64,000 nucleotides of DNA from Trichobilharzia regenti (lineage: Eukaryota > Platyhelminthes > Trematoda > Strigeidida > Schistosomatidae), in NCBI GenBank assembly GCA_944472135.2, contig OX235263.1, positions 3,517,517 to 3,581,516 on the forward strand, given 5' to 3'. Below the pieces are notes generated by a model, which worked only from the letters and a program-made list of their open reading frames with translations, had not been told where the DNA came from and searched no databases. The translations under genes were made by a program, and so were the position numbers. Shown here one piece after another: positions 1 to 11,951 of this stretch; position 1 is the first letter of the stretch, and each line of letters begins with the position of its first letter.

Positions 1-571
1 TGTTTTTGATCATAGATGTCTACGATCTCTTTCTCATGTTAGGTGGTATAGTAAGGTAAGTAATGTTGACGTTAGGCGTAGAGTGTTGGGCAAAGAGGAA
101 AAATCAATCGACGAGGCTATAAAGTTACACAGATTGAGATGGCTAGGTCACGTGCTGCGCATGCCTAACCCTCGCCTCCCCCGACGGGCATTACTAGCTG
201 ATATAGGTGCAGGTTGGAAAAGAGCCAGTGGTGGCCAAACAAAAACATGGCATCAATCCATGAAATCCTTGACAGTTAAACTGAGTCAGGTAGGGCGGGA
301 GATGCAGACTTCCGGGTTGGGGCCCTCGGGACTCTGGGAATCAATGGCTGGAGACATTAAGTGACATGGCTCAAAATCGTTGTCAATGGCCAGCGCAGAT
401 GTATTTAGTCTCTGTAATCTTTCATATTTCTTTCTACCATTACCCATTCTGTTTCGCTCTTATACCTGTCAAACTCTATTCTCTTCACTCATCTTCTTGT
501 CTACCTTTGCGTGCTATTTGGAACGTGGCAACTGGAACTGCTGTACTTCGATGCCAAGTTCTATGTTGAAT
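1..571 (+). mobile_element. LINE-Q 3' end (non-LTR retrotransposon, 5'-truncated)
   Basis: The translated stretch 83-364 is the C-terminal tail of an APE-type non-LTR polyprotein: GKEEKSIDEAIKLHRLRWLG, then HVLRMPNPRLPRRA and GGQTKTWHQSMKSLT. It is followed by the family 3' UTR, which ends with a GAACTGCT...AAGTTCTATGTT block. The same tail and UTR recur at 58230-59460 (+) and, reversed, at 35385-36240. No RT core remains here. The clade is uncertain. Confidence 0.75.
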
Positions 572-952
572 CCAGACAGACTGAAGGACAAGATCCCTCT
601 GTTGACCGACTCTATGAGTGTTTATCATATCACCTGCTCGTGTGGAGCTAAATATATCGGTCGTTCGACTCGAGTTTTGTCCGAGGGGGTGCAAGAACAC
701 TATCCTGCATGGTTACGAAAAGATGGAAGTGGAGCAATAAGAAGCGCTATCATTGAACATCTGGTCGATAATGATCACCCTATCTCTATAGCCTCCGCAT
801 TTAAAGTCATCTACAAGGCAAAGAGCAATCTACCCAAATCCCTACGTACCCGACTCATCTGTATTGCTGAAGCTTTGGCTATCGAAACAGAAAAGCCAGA
901 TCTCTGTGTACAGAAGAAGTTCGTTCAACCCCTCCAACTTTCATGGTTTTAA
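572..952 (+). pseudogene. PLE GIY-YIG endonuclease C-terminal fragment
   Basis: The frame reads through YHITCSCGAKYIGRSTR, then HYPAWLRK, EHLVDNDHPI, IAEALAIETEKPDLCVQKKF and a terminal LSWF stop. This is the GIY-YIG-type endonuclease that ends Penelope-like polyproteins: C-x-C-G followed by KYIGR, then the AEALAI and LCVQKK blocks. The RT domain is absent, so this is a 5'-truncated copy that abuts the LINE-Q tail without a gap. In life the domain would nick target DNA for target-primed reverse transcription. The open frame extends upstream to 380, but that part is LINE-Q UTR. Confidence 0.8.
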
Positions 953-1530
953 TCCCTCTATGCTAAAGTATGGTGATCCCCAATCATATTTTGGCTCTGC
1001 CAATTTCTCATTTTTTTTCATTTTGTCAATTCAATTTGTATACTCTTCCTTTATTACGTCAATTGTCACTACTATTACTATTCTCACTTTGAACTGTCCC
1101 CGGTATTATTTCACTTGTTCCACTTGTCATTCTAAATCAATTCTATGCTATCAAATTTCACACAGTATTACGTAACGTTTTTATTTTATTCGATTTGTCT
1201 ACTAATCCTTTAATTGCACACCTTTTATCAAGTTCTATCCATCCTATGAATTATTCTATATATGACATTAATTGTTTTGCCACTTGACATTTACCTATGA
1301 TTATAATCACAAACAGTTTTAATTGCATTTCATACTATTATGATTATTATTTTGTGCATTCACACATATGATTCAATTCCCTCATCGGATATAATTTCTT
1401 TAAAAGAGCCCTATATATATGAGTCTACACCTTGATGATAGATTCGTTGAAAAGAGTCTCTTCGCTGAATCATTTGTTTTGATTTTCTATCTGTTACAAT
1501 GGGAATTTTCCATGAATTAAAAGATAATAA
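953..1530 (+). mobile_element. PLE 3' UTR and terminal-repeat sequence with hammerhead-like segment
   Basis: T-rich untranslated sequence follows the GIY-YIG stop. At 1432-1530 it resembles 50835-50920 downstream of another PLE terminal repeat: GAAAAGAG...CTCTTCGCTGAA, then a CATGAATTAAAA block. The segment TTGATGA - about 10 nt - GAAAAGAGTCTCTTC at about 1433-1465 resembles a hammerhead core with C3 changed to T and a 4-bp stem III (AAGA/TCTT). It is probably dead. Confidence 0.4.
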
Positions 1531-2194
1531 GTGAGGCTTGTAGTTAACAAACTAAAGAAAACCAGGCCAGTTTCAGATCCGAACACGGACTCACTAGTTA
1601 AATTTTTTACCTCAACCCAATTCTAAAATACAGATATGTGAATTACATATACATTTTAAGGGAGTAAGAAGTAAGTTATTGTAAAATATGAGTTTGGAAA
1701 ACTAAGTGGACTGCTAAAATAATTACGTTAGAATAAGTGCATCGGTTAGCTGAACGTGTATAAATTTACTTATTATTTTCCTTTATGTATAGAAGAAGGT
1801 AATCAGGACGCCTACCATAAGGAGTAACAACCAAAACGCAACAACCAAAGAAATGGTATGATTTGAACTATTAAGAATGTGATCATGTTACATTTTACTT
1901 TGGCCAGACGTCGAAGGCGGCAAGTTCACCAGAAGTTGGATGTATGAAAAATACCATCTGTGTGAGTGATGTTAACATCACTGGAACTAATTAACTCAAG
2001 CTGTTAAAACAAATTTACTATTCTCCTATTCTCATAATTCACACCACACAATAAAAACTTCAGACGGTGGAAATCAGGACAACGGGGATGAAGAAATTCA
2101 AGAGGAAGTGAGAGAAGCGAAGAGAACCTATAAATTATTGTATTATTGTAGTAAATCTTTAGATCGAAGCTCTGGAAAGAAAAGCACTGACAAG
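1531..2194. other. Unassigned AT-rich sequence
   Basis: I see no coding similarity, tRNA-like box or clear repeat here. Confidence 0.4.
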
Positions 2195-3255
2195 GTTTAG
2201 TTGTCATCCTAGTATATGGAACAGATATGTAGATGACACATTTATCATTATTAAGAAAGCTGAAAAAAAGATTAAGTCAGTCTCAAAATATTTAAAGTTT
2301 TCTGATGAAACAGAACTGCATGAGAGAACTCTAAACTTTCTGGATTGTCGTTTAAAAGAACAAACTAATGTTCGAGATATACAGGAAACCGATACATTTA
2401 AATAATTATGTGAATTTCTAATTAGATCTTCCAGTACAAATGAAAGTTTCAATAGCTTTGAATCTCGTTTACAGGGTTACAAACATTATAACAGGTAACA
2501 ATGGTACGAAGAACGGTGGCACAGAGGTTAGGACGCTCGCCTACCATGATTACGGTCCGGGGTTCGATCCCCCACCTACGCATACCTGATATTAATGGTC
2601 AGCCTGCTAAATTTGCGCTACTGATATCACAAGACGAATATTACATACCTGTATCGAAAATAATGTGTGTATTCAAGCTATCATAAAAATTACTTCTAAA
2701 AATAAATATCCCATATAAAACAAATTCTGATTGGAAACGGTTATCAGGAAAAGCTACTAGATAATATTATCAATAAAAAAGAACAGAAGGGAAAGCTGAA
2801 AAACCTTGGCCATTGAGGACAGCTATTCCATACCGAAAGGACACAGCTGAACAACTATAAAGACTATTTGCTTCATATAACATTAAAGTCTATTTTAAGC
2901 CCTCTAATGCAATAGAGAAAGCTTTGCTGAATGTCAAAGATATAGATGCCAAAATGACACAAAACAACTGTACCTATACGGCAAAATATTCAAAATGTGA
3001 AGCTTGCTATACAGGGGACAGCAGTAGACAGGCGAAGGTCAAAATGAATGAAAAGAGAATGTGCACGAAACATCCACATAAGAATGAAATAGTACTGAAA
3101 GGTCTAGGAAAATAGATCAGCTACAGCGATGCATGCTATTGACATATGGACACAAGATTTGCTTCGACAATGTCGAAATTCTAGGGATCGGCAACCACTC
3201 ACATGAAGAATGGCTAACCTCTGAAAGCTTTACATATTTTAACCACATCGAATGA
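2195..3255 (+). mobile_element. Degenerate PLE (RT YVDD to GIY-YIG) split by a SINE
   Basis: At 2210-2380 the translation gives WNRYVDDTFIIIKKAEKK and LNFLDCRL, the catalytic block of Penelope-type RT and the box after it. At 2820-3115 it gives AIPYRKDTAEQL, NIKVYFKPSNAIEKALLNVK, then CTYTAKYSKCEACYTGDSSR, a diverged GIY-YIG entry with a CxxC pair. GHKICFDNVEILG follows near 3150. Several frameshifts and stops make it inactive. The SINE at 2512-2690 interrupts it. Confidence 0.7.
2512..2690 (+). mobile_element. SINE-A (tRNA-headed), diverged copy
   Basis: The head has pol III A-box-like GTGGCACAGAGGTTAGGACG and B-box GGGGTTCGATCCCC. The body matches the other SINE-A copies: CACCTGATAT...GGTCAGCCTGC, then a GTGTG...TCAAGCT end. 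It is the most diverged member in this window. Confidence 0.75.
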
Positions 3256-3929
3256 AGTAAGTAGGAGAGAAGGGATACACTTATTACCTATGTGGCAAAT
3301 TCTAATTAAGCAAAACAGCTGAGGAGCAAAATTCAATGCTATATAATGATCATATTATGAAATATCCTGTTTTCCACATAACAAACAGCATCTACACAGA
3401 TACATACATATACGCATATATGACAATTATAAATTTGTGATGACTATTTACAGTTTTATTGGTAAATATGTCTACCGAAAAGTAAATTCCTTGGAGAATC
3501 ACATCAATTTATGTGATTTCTGACTATACATTTTGATATTTAATTAAATTTGAATAATTCTACTGAAAAAGCTGCCGCTTACACAGCAAAACGCCCAGTG
3601 AATTCTTGTAATAACTTTTTCTTGAAAACTTTGGGATTATTTTAAATAATTTATAGTGACTCAATCTAACTCAGAGCATAAATAAACCACAGAAGAAACA
3701 TGTCGCTACATAAACTGGAAACTTATTCTCCTAAAATAGCCTATTTCACCTATACAAAACTCTCTGCAAGAGCTGTTTTGTAGATAATAGAATATGCCCT
3801 GAATTTACACATACGTACCTTGCCAATCAGGTTAACTATTAAAGAAAATCACTAGTTTTCCCAAAGAGCCGGAACCTCCAAACTTACCGCCGAATGACTT
3901 TCCAATGTCCAATATCTAATATCGTTTTC
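3256..3929. other. Unassigned AT-rich sequence
   Basis: Nothing coding or clearly repetitive was recognised. Confidence 0.35.
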
Positions 3930-4220
3930 ACGAGCTGGTATTAACTAATTTGACTTCTTTGTGATCGCCTCTTGATTGTAAGGTATAGGTTCCTGATCTT
4001 CGGTAAACTTATGCGTAGTTCATCCCACCACTCAACTGTCGTAGCTTTGGTTGACTCAAAAAGGAGTAGTGCTGGCGTAAACTGATTTGATTTCTTCGTT
4101 CTCACTTCTCCATTGTTAGGTAAAGATTCTCAGACGTCGATAAATGTCTTTGTGGTTCATCCCGCCACTTGACTATTGTAGGTTTGGTTAACTCCAAAAA
4201 GGAGTGCTACTGGGACTAAT
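3930..4220 (+). repeat. Two tandem copies of a ~146-bp repeat
   Basis: Two units lie head to tail. Each runs from a CTGGTATTAACT or CTGGCGTAAACT start, through CTTCGGTAAACTT or a diverged form, a GTTCATCCC(A/G)CCACT core and GGTT(G/A)ACTC, to AAAAAGGAGT. An inverted single unit lies at 25860-26010 (ACTCCTTTTGAAGTCAACC). The parent element is not known. Confidence 0.65.
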
Positions 4221-4429
4221 TCTATGTTGTTTGTAGTATGTGGTGTGTTAAGACTGTGTAGCTACTGGGAATGGCGTTGATCCTTTCATCAGTTGGTCCT
4301 CTGATGAAGTAGACAAAAGAAAAGAGATAAAAATAGATATAGTTAGTGTAAGTTATACAGATTATAAGAAAGAAAAAGAAAGAAAAATCGTAAGTGAATG
4401 AAACTTGAAGTTGATATATACGTATATTT

Positions 4430-4985
4430 GAATAAGGCATTAAGACGACAAATTTCGCGAGATGATATTATTTCGTAGTTTCGTTACAACCGCTTTACAA
4501 CTAACATGCTTAACAATAATAAATTAAAGTTCATGACAATTACTCAGTTAAATAAAAAAACAAAAGTACATACTAATGACCAATCATATTTAGATAGGTC
4601 ATGTTGTCCATGGTAAGCGAAGATTGAGGTCTGTTGATTTTTGAACACACAGTTTAGGCTGTATGTGATTAATCCTCCCAAAGTGCTTTAATAACCTTGA
4701 ATTAGAGTTATGTGGTGAAATAATTGTGAAACAGTCATTAGTATTGATTTTGTGACCAGACATTAATAAGTGTTTTGCAATGGATGATGTTGGATTTCTA
4801 TTAAGATTAATCGCGTTAGGATTTTCGATGTGATTTACTAGCCATTTTGGGACATGTTCTTTCCGACGACATTGGAACATTCTGTTGGTTCTACCTATAT
4901 AGGTGTCACCGCAGCTGCAGGTGAACTTGTAGATACAGTTTGAAGTAGAGTCCACAGAATTTCGTCCTTTAATCGTAGGTACAAG
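4430..4985 (-). mobile_element. PLE 3' end, family of the 21.5-22.4 kb foldback
   Basis: Minus-strand translation of 4599-4955 gives NCIYKFTCSCGDTYIGRTNR, then RKEHVPKWLVNHIENPNAIN, HLLMSGHKINTND and a terminal LRLPWTT stop. This is a GIY-YIG endonuclease C-terminus with intact C-x-C-G and YIGR. The downstream UTR (4430-4598) matches both arms at 21494-22440. The RT is missing. Confidence 0.8.
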
Positions 4986-6498
4986 GATCGAAAATGTTCA
5001 GCAAGTGAGAAAAAGATATGCGGGTCACATTCTCCTCAGCTTTATGGCCTTCTGAAGATCCACAAAACTTGCAACCCACTGAGACCCATCTTAGACATGC
5101 TGTCTGCAGACTCCCAAAACTGTCAATGTCCTGCTCTTACTTCGCTGGACCTCACGCTGTCCCTCGAAGATTTTCAGAAACAGTGTGTAATAACCAATGC
5201 GAAAACCCAGAACACAGATTGGCGACTCGAGAATCCTTTATTCTTACTCCAATATGCAACCAACAATAAGGTTATTACACGCAAGGTCTAAGAATAAATG
5301 TTATAACGATAAATCGCGATAATGCTTCTGATAGTTTTCTGTCTTCCACCGAACAGCGAAGGGTGAGTATATACGTTAGTACCTGTTAAATTTTCCGCAC
5401 CTCAGGTTTGCTCGTCTTTCATTGGCTAGAACAGTGGCCGTCAATTGGATTTTCAACTTGTCCATGGTAGGTGCTATCGTGTGCGGTTCTGTGTGGCTGT
5501 GTTATGCGCCGTTTGCAAGCAACTTTGATAAACATAGATGTAACATTTGACTATTCTAACATTGTTTCACTGTTTTTATACAGTTTCGTGATAACTCCCT
5601 CGAAACTGTTCACGCATTATGGTGGCTATCAGTGACTACCATCCCGTGGGTACCAATGCATTTCTTGAGTTGTAGTTGTACGAACAGTATTTCCTACTTC
5701 TATATTTCTCACTCACATAGTCTGGTATCCTGTGCTTCTCGCGTATTAACTGTGACAATAATGTGCTCCGTTAACGAGCCCTTTTTCTAGAATTTCATCG
5801 CAGGTAATCGGTGCAAGCGAGAGCAGCGCATACGTAAGAAGCTACGAACGCATTAGAAGACCTTAAAAAGGCGTGGACCTTATATGCTGCTAACAGTGAA
5901 GAACTTTTCCACACATCAGTATGTGGATACGTTCACATGCGGAGAGAAAATCCACGAGTCAGATATTGCACAGTAGTGAGACAGCTTTGTGGAACTTTCA
6001 TCTAGCCTGTATGTTTCGCTCTACTATTTTTGTCCCTCAGACCACTAACAAAGTATTATCAAATGTATTCCTGTAGAATGATTCCATGGCACAATTACTA
6101 GCAGTTAAGAATATTATGTGTGCGTAATGTTCATGATATTTTCTGCACCACCGACGTGCTCTAAGGAGGGAGGGTGGCGCCAACTGATCAGTAGATATGG
6201 TGTTGGTCACCAAGGTGAATCGCCCCATTCTGTAGGAACAGCAATACGCAATTTGACGGCTCGAGATATTCCTGATTTTTATGAGGGCTTAGATCTTTAT
6301 CTTGAAAAAGATAATAATGAACGCCTTGACAGATCATGCGTCTGCCTTTAAATATATATCATTCTCTCAGCGTACGGTTGAGATGCGACCACGTGGGCTC
6401 TGCACAGATTAATGCGGTATCTCATAAATTATCTTGCTTTCCATTGTCGTATCTTTGAATACAGCTTCACAATGTTCCATCTCATTCATTTTTTAATA

Positions 6499-6680
6499 AC
6501 GCCGGTGGCACAGTGGTTAGGACTCTCGCCGACCATGCACATGGTCCGAGGTTCGAGCCCACGCCGACGCACACCTGATATCTATGGTCGGCCTGCGAAA
6601 TTTGGGCTACCGATATCCACGGTGAAAATTCCATACTTCTACCAAAAATACGGTGTGGAATCAAGCTGTAATCAAAAAAT
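6499..6680 (+). mobile_element. SINE-A copy in left arm
   Basis: A box GGTGGCACAGTGGTTAGGAC; B box GAGGTTCGAGCCC; body GATATCTATGGTCGGCCTGC; 3' end GTGGAATCAAGCTGTAATCA. Its partner lies in the right arm at 14740-14920, so the insertion preceded the inverted duplication. Confidence 0.9.
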
Positions 6681-7779
6681 ATAATAAGAAATTTACTTGA
6701 TCCTCATTACATTCCATTGAACCTAACATTTTATAGCTCTTTATGATTTCGATTCAAATTATTCTATTCCTATTCTCCGTAGGGTACGGTTGTGCATCAA
6801 ATGCGCAAAAAATTATAAAATAAAAACAACCGGCATGATGATAAACGTATTAAAACCAAAAGTGGACATCAAGATAGTATGAACTATATGGGTAGCATTA
6901 TACATTGCAAATGAACGTTGTCAGCCTACGGAGTACATGGTTTCGCATTGTATTTCTTTTAGAAATGCATTTATTAGTGATACTCGCAATTATTTATCTC
7001 ACTACACATTATTGATTCACCTTAGCAGTTTTACGTTTCTAAAACAGATTTCAATCACTTGTAAAAGTCGTACTTACCTCAATATTGGTTAGTTATCGTA
7101 TACATACAACCGCGGGTTGAAAACGAAACGAAGTCGATTTACCCGCGAAATCTGGAGGACACATGTACAATTCAATAAATATACGGCCTGGTTTAGACAA
7201 TCAGTGTATTTATATATATATATATCACATTTATCTGTTTAAAAATTATTAACTTGTAGACAATCTACGATCTGAGATTATATCGCATTTGATCGTGCCC
7301 GTGAAAATGGCATGCATTTACATATAAAGCAATAAGTTTATATAAAAATTTACACAAAATTCTCGCTTTGATCAAACACTCGTGTTGTGGTTGTGTTTTT
7401 CATGAACGCAATCAGACTTTAAGCAGGCAACAAATATGAACAAAGAGTAAGTTTTAATTTTAATAAAGGCCCAGGTAGTTAAGATTAGAATAGTGCGTAA
7501 ATAAAAAGATTATCGTGAGGTAGAGAAGTGATATTTCAGTGAGAGGTGTATTCAAAGATATGTAAGATTAAAACCTGCAGGACAAGGTGACCTGTAAGAT
7601 GTCTCACGAATTTCTGTGGGGCCCATGGGTTAGCACCTTGACAAGAGGTTGAATAGGCTTGTAGATGGTAAGAGCAAAAGCAGTTTTTAAAATTTAGATC
7701 TGTAAAACCTTTATTATTATTTTTTGATCGTTTGTTGGGGGTCCAGACTAACGTTTAATTCTCAAGCTGTCAAAAATGC

Positions 7780-8751
7780 ATGCCGCTTTCTTACAGATGA
7801 GAGGGATTTACATTGGTGACCACCATAATATCTGGTGATCAGCATGTGCCACACTCCCTACATATATATCCTATTAATGATGCCTGTGAACTTGCATCCA
7901 TTATGTACAAAAAGCAGGAATAATCTCGTATTATTAGACGCACGACAGTAGGTCGTAAACATCATAGTCTGATGATCAGTATGTGCCACTGATTTTCTAA
8001 AAGACATTGGTGCGGTAATTAAGACGAAAGAGAGTGCAGCAGTATTGAAGTACGGACCTATCAGCTTGTATGAGACAAAACAGATGGCAGGCATTACGTT
8101 GTCGAAAGCACAGAATATGACTGTGTAAGTTATAGAATACGACCATGTGTTTACTGGAGATGGGGATGCCTATGGTTATTGTGATAAGATGAGGTATGAA
8201 ATCCCACTAGGGTGTCGTAAAATGGCGCCATTCGTGACAAGGAGAATCGTATGTCACCTAGAAGGCGAATTAGGGCTACAAGTGAAGATGTTACAACATG
8301 ATATTGCTGAAGAAATATAACACATCAGTTCCTCTAGAGAAGAAATCAGACGTGAAGTACGGCTTCTGCATCGATTTCCGACAGCCAAACGGCATGACAG
8401 AGCTCATACTGTGTGCCATTCCAGCTGTGTTGGAAACCTTGGACCGTGTTCAAAGTGCTCGACCTCCGGTCAGGATACTGGAAGATACCGATAAAACAGA
8501 GCGATAGACATAAGACGGCGTTCGTCGTTGGGCAGAGGCTGAATCGGTATAAACATATGCTATTTGGACCAGCAGGTGCACAGTTTATCTTTGGACGACT
8601 GATGACGCAGTTATTTAAAATCTTGGAGGATGTAGAAGTGTGCAAGTACGATCTCGTCATCTACAGTCCAAATGAAAGCAACCATGTGAGACACGTCGAA
8701 GCCGGGCTGAGATACTCAGCAGTGGGTCGTAAACATTATAATTACGATTAG
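7780..8751 (+). pseudogene. Ty3/gypsy pol fragment (protease linker and RT), left arm
   Basis: Near 8110-8290 the frame reads VFTGDGDAYGYCDKMRYEIP, then CHLEGELGLQVKMLQHDI, the usual entry to gypsy RT. At 8298-8507 comes KYGFCIDFRQPNGMTELILC (KYRFCIDYRxLNxxT in the family). After a frame change near 8430 comes VLDLRSGYWKIPI...KTAFVV and MLFGPAGAQFIFGRLM. The catalytic YxDD box is replaced by KYDLVIYSP: a Leu-Asp pair is missing. RNase H and integrase do not follow. Inactive. Confidence 0.8.
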
Positions 8752-9464
8752 AGATCGTCTGGATAAATCCTCATAACAAGACAGTCCAATACAACCGCAA
8801 GACCCACTGTTGAATAGCACCCACTGTCCCGTAATTGTATCTTCTTTTGTGAGCACTGTTTCTCCCAGGTGAGCAAAGACACTGACGCCACAAGTATTAG
8901 GGCCACATTAGTCATTTCTGTGACGTTTTATCCCTGCGGTACTGACGTCCCTGCATTGCAGGCACTTGTAAATCCTCCGTTTCGAATGCCGTCACCTTAA
9001 CTGGCCTTTTTAAGACCCATTTGTGGCACATCATGGTAATTTTTGCTAAAGGCAACTTCGATTGAGAAAATAAAGTACCCACAGTGTCTACTCACTAAGA
9101 AAAGAATAACATACCTTCTCGAACTGATTTCCTTATTTATCGGTCTCCGCACCTCCACACAAATCCATCATTGAAGCCAGGGTATATTTGCAAATGGATC
9201 AGGTTTCCTTTCTTCCTATGAGCCTGTTATCCAAAAGCACTTAAATACTGGACCTGGATGAAATCTGCTACGCAATTCGTGTACAGCATCCATAATTCCA
9301 CCTACTTACTATGGAATCAACTGACTGTTTGTTAGAGGTCACATTTCCGTTCAATATGTTGCTTTGTTTTGGTTGGCTACAATTTAGAGCCACCATCTTT
9401 GTTGGAAAGAGATGTGCAGTCAGTATTGACCAATTTAATGGCAGTGTTAGTGCTCCCTTGGGTT

Positions 9465-10560
9465 CCTAGTGGAACATAGGGCTTCAACTGCACGTCTCCA
9501 CTTGCCTCTGTCTTCCTTCTGATGTACTTTTCATCTGCATCCATGTTAGTCCATACCGTTTCAACTTTTCTTCACACGATCTACTCCATGTCTCCCTTGC
9601 ACTGATGTCCCACTCCTTGCTTCCCTTTCGGCCTGGTTCCACTCGAGCAATGGCCAGACGCTCGCACGATGTCACCCAGCGGCCTCCTCAACCACGAATG
9701 TCCAATCCACCTCCATCCACTTTCTCCTGCATATTTGTCGGGCCGTTGGTTCTTGCTTTGTTTGTTCCCATAGTCTCTTGTTGGTGATTCTTTCCGGCCC
9801 GGCCGTCTGATCTCCAGTATAGAGCGAAGACAGTTGTTGGTTGATGAAAATCTGCAACAAGATGTTGGAAACATTCTTTGTGACACGGCCGCCAATCTTC
9901 TGATCCGTATAGAAGAAACGACTGACTTGACGTTTGCATTGAAAATCCGACTGAATTTTGTTGTTGATTCTGGCTGAGTGACGTAGATTTCCAGATTGGT
10001 TTCAGGTTGATGAATGTGTTTCTCGCCTTCCCGATTGTCGATTTGACATCCTTGTCCGTTCCGACTGCCTAGATAAGTGAGTGAATGAGGTATCCTCTTT
10101 CAAATCCCTCCCGTTGATGGTGATTGGCGCTGGATGTTGTTGCTGTTGTTGTTGTTGTTGGTTGGTTATTTTCATAACCTGCGTCTTGTCTACGTTCACT
10201 TGGAGTCCTGTCTTCGCCAGCTGCTTCTTCGACCAGTTTGTCGGCTTTTGCTTGCAAGTCTTCGATTGTGTGTGACATCAAACATAAATCATCCACGCGC
10301 GAAATCCGGGTCTTCTAGGTTCTTCGCGTCGGTCCAGGATATTCCTCTCTTCTTGTTTCCCATCGTCTGACGCGTAATCCAGTCCACCACAATTAGGAAT
10401 ATCATTGGTGATAATAGACAGGCAGCCTTGACTGACTCCTGTGTTTACTCCAAACGCCTCGCTGAGTTTTCCGTTGTGGATCACTTGACATGTTCCGTTG
10501 TCGTACAGCTGCTGAATAAGGTTGACGACGGCCGATGCACTCCGCTTTAATCTCGCCAGA
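9465..10560 (-). mobile_element. LINE-P copy A (non-LTR retrotransposon, palindrome spacer)
   Basis: The 3' terminus TTCCTAGTGGAACATAGGGC (as read on +) starts exactly where the palindrome homology stops, so this is a 3'-anchored insertion. Minus-strand fragments include NGKLSEAFGVNTGVSQGC (RT), a Gln-rich run encoded by CAA/CAG near 10140-10160, LYGSEDWR and GDIVRASGHCSSGTRPKGKQ. It is frameshifted and 5'-truncated. The clade is probably RTE (SR2-like). Confidence 0.75.
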
Positions 10561-10589
10561 TTACTAGCTTGCTAGGCTACTATCTTGCC

Positions 10590-10710
10590 AGTTTTCTAGC
10601 CGGTCCCAAGCCCGGATAAAGAGGGGAGGTCGGGTCGTGGTGCTAGCAACTCCACCCCCGTAAAACAACCGAATCGCTACAGCAACTTCAACTCGTGAAT
10701 ATATTCAAGG
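10590..10710 (+). repeat. SINE-B-like tail fragment
   Basis: GGTGCTAGCAACTCCACCCC, then ATCGCTACAGCAACTTCA, resembles the SINE-B body (GGCTAGCAACCCCATCCTG...TGCTACAGAAACTTCA at 28680-28735). The tRNA head is not seen. Confidence 0.45.
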
Positions 10711-11951
10711 GCAGTAATTTGATGGAAAAGGGTGTTTTTTTGACAGCTCAAAGTTCATGCAGGCCACTGCAGTTAGATAGGTGAAAGTAACAGTCAAAAA
10801 GAAGATATCTGAAAGTTGATCAAGGAAGAATTTAGCCGAGATCTATTGGCAGAGTATGGCGTTTAAGCCTGCATGTCAGTTTGTTGAAAGCCTCATTGGG
10901 CGAAGTTCTCGTGTCACCGCACTGCCATCCGGTCCCTTCATAAGCTCAACACCTTGAGGCGCAGTAGATGCAACTGCTGTCAGTGAGTTCCATGAGTGGC
11001 CGACGTTTTGGGAGGGATGAAATCAAGCTAGCTAGCGAAAGCCTTAGTGAAGGCTGTTAGCCGGTGACATTTTCCTACATTGTCTCTCTCTGTCCTCGAA
11101 AACTATAGCGGCTTGTGTTCGATGTGCAACCGTTCACCGATCAAATACGGTCTCCATTTGTCTATCGCCCATACTATAGTTAAACACCCTTTCTCTGCCA
11201 TTGAATACTTCTGCTCTGTATTTGTTAAAACGCGACTGACATATTCGACAACTCATTCGCCCTGTTCAGGTACTGCGCCGATGCCGTAGCCACTCGTATC
11301 TGTACACACTGTGAACTGTCATCCGGGTGCAGGCAGTCTTATAGTCATTTTCTGGTAGTTCAGAAGCAGTTTAGTACTGTCAAATATCTTCTGGGAATCT
11401 TCCGATCAAACAAACTTTGGCTCACCTAATAGCCTGCACAGGGGATGCTTTGTCGCTGAAGCTTTGCACGAATCAACTATAAAATGCTGCTCTCCCCAGG
11501 AACTCCCCTAGCTTCCTCCTAGAATTCGGGCCCGTAATGGCCTCTATCGACAAGTTTTTCTCAGGAAGCAGTTGTGTCTCGCCGCTCACTACTTTATGGC
11601 CTAACGGCGTAAAAATGCGTTTGGTTATCTGAGATTCTGTTATGTTTATGCGTGGTCCAAACTCTACAGTGCATCTCAACACGGCTTCGACGTGTCTCAC
11701 ATGGTTGCTTTCATTTGGACTGTAGATGACGAGATCGTACTTGCACACTTCTACATCCTCCAAGATTTTAAATAACTGCGTCATCAGTCGTCCAAAGATA
11801 AACTGTGCACCTGCTGGTCCAAATAGCATATGTTTATACCGATTCAGCCTCTGCCCAACGACGAACGCCGTCTTATGTCTATCGCTCTGTTTAATCGGTA
11901 TCTTCCAGTATCCTGACCGGAGGTCGAGCACTTTCATCACGGTCCAAGGAG
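10711..11951 (-). pseudogene. Ty3/gypsy RT and RNase H fragment (palindrome spacer)
   Basis: Minus strand. 11473-11951 reads VLDLRSGYWKIPIKQSDRHK, then FGPAGAQFIFGRLM, the deleted catalytic box KYDLVIYSP, and on to HVRHVEAVLRCTVEFGPRIN and RRKLGEFLGRAAFYS, the RT-connection region. 11100-11380 then gives [40 protein letters not shown] and [20 protein letters not shown], the gypsy RNase H block. It extends further 3' than the other three RT copies. Stops and frame changes make it inactive. Confidence 0.8.

Larger units (their letters stand above)
5186..9464. repeat. Left arm of giant palindrome
   Basis: Position x here pairs with about 21414-x in the right arm. TGTAATAACC at 5186 is the reverse complement of GGTTATTACA ending at 16228, and the inner homology ends near 9464/11952. 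The arm carries a SINE-A, gypsy pol on + and untranslated sequence. Differences scattered between the arms (single bases, small indels, different ends to the AT run near 7210) show it is not a simple read-through artefact. The outer 94 bp are themselves bounded by TGTAATAACC and GGTTATTACA. Confidence 0.85.

Noticed and set aside
7858..8094. 78-residue minus-strand open frame, repeated at 13320 and 16819 on plus
   Set aside because: It is conserved only because the gypsy unit is duplicated. It lies antisense to the protease-RT linker and shows no domain.
8346..8660. 104-residue open frame antisense to gypsy RT, present at four places
   Set aside because: It is a shadow of the RT frame on the other strand; its recurrence follows the RT copies.
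10120..10170. Repeated GTT/GTTGTT triplets as a possible functional trinucleotide repeat
   Set aside because: The same run sits at the same place in the LINE-P copies, where it encodes Gln on the other strand.
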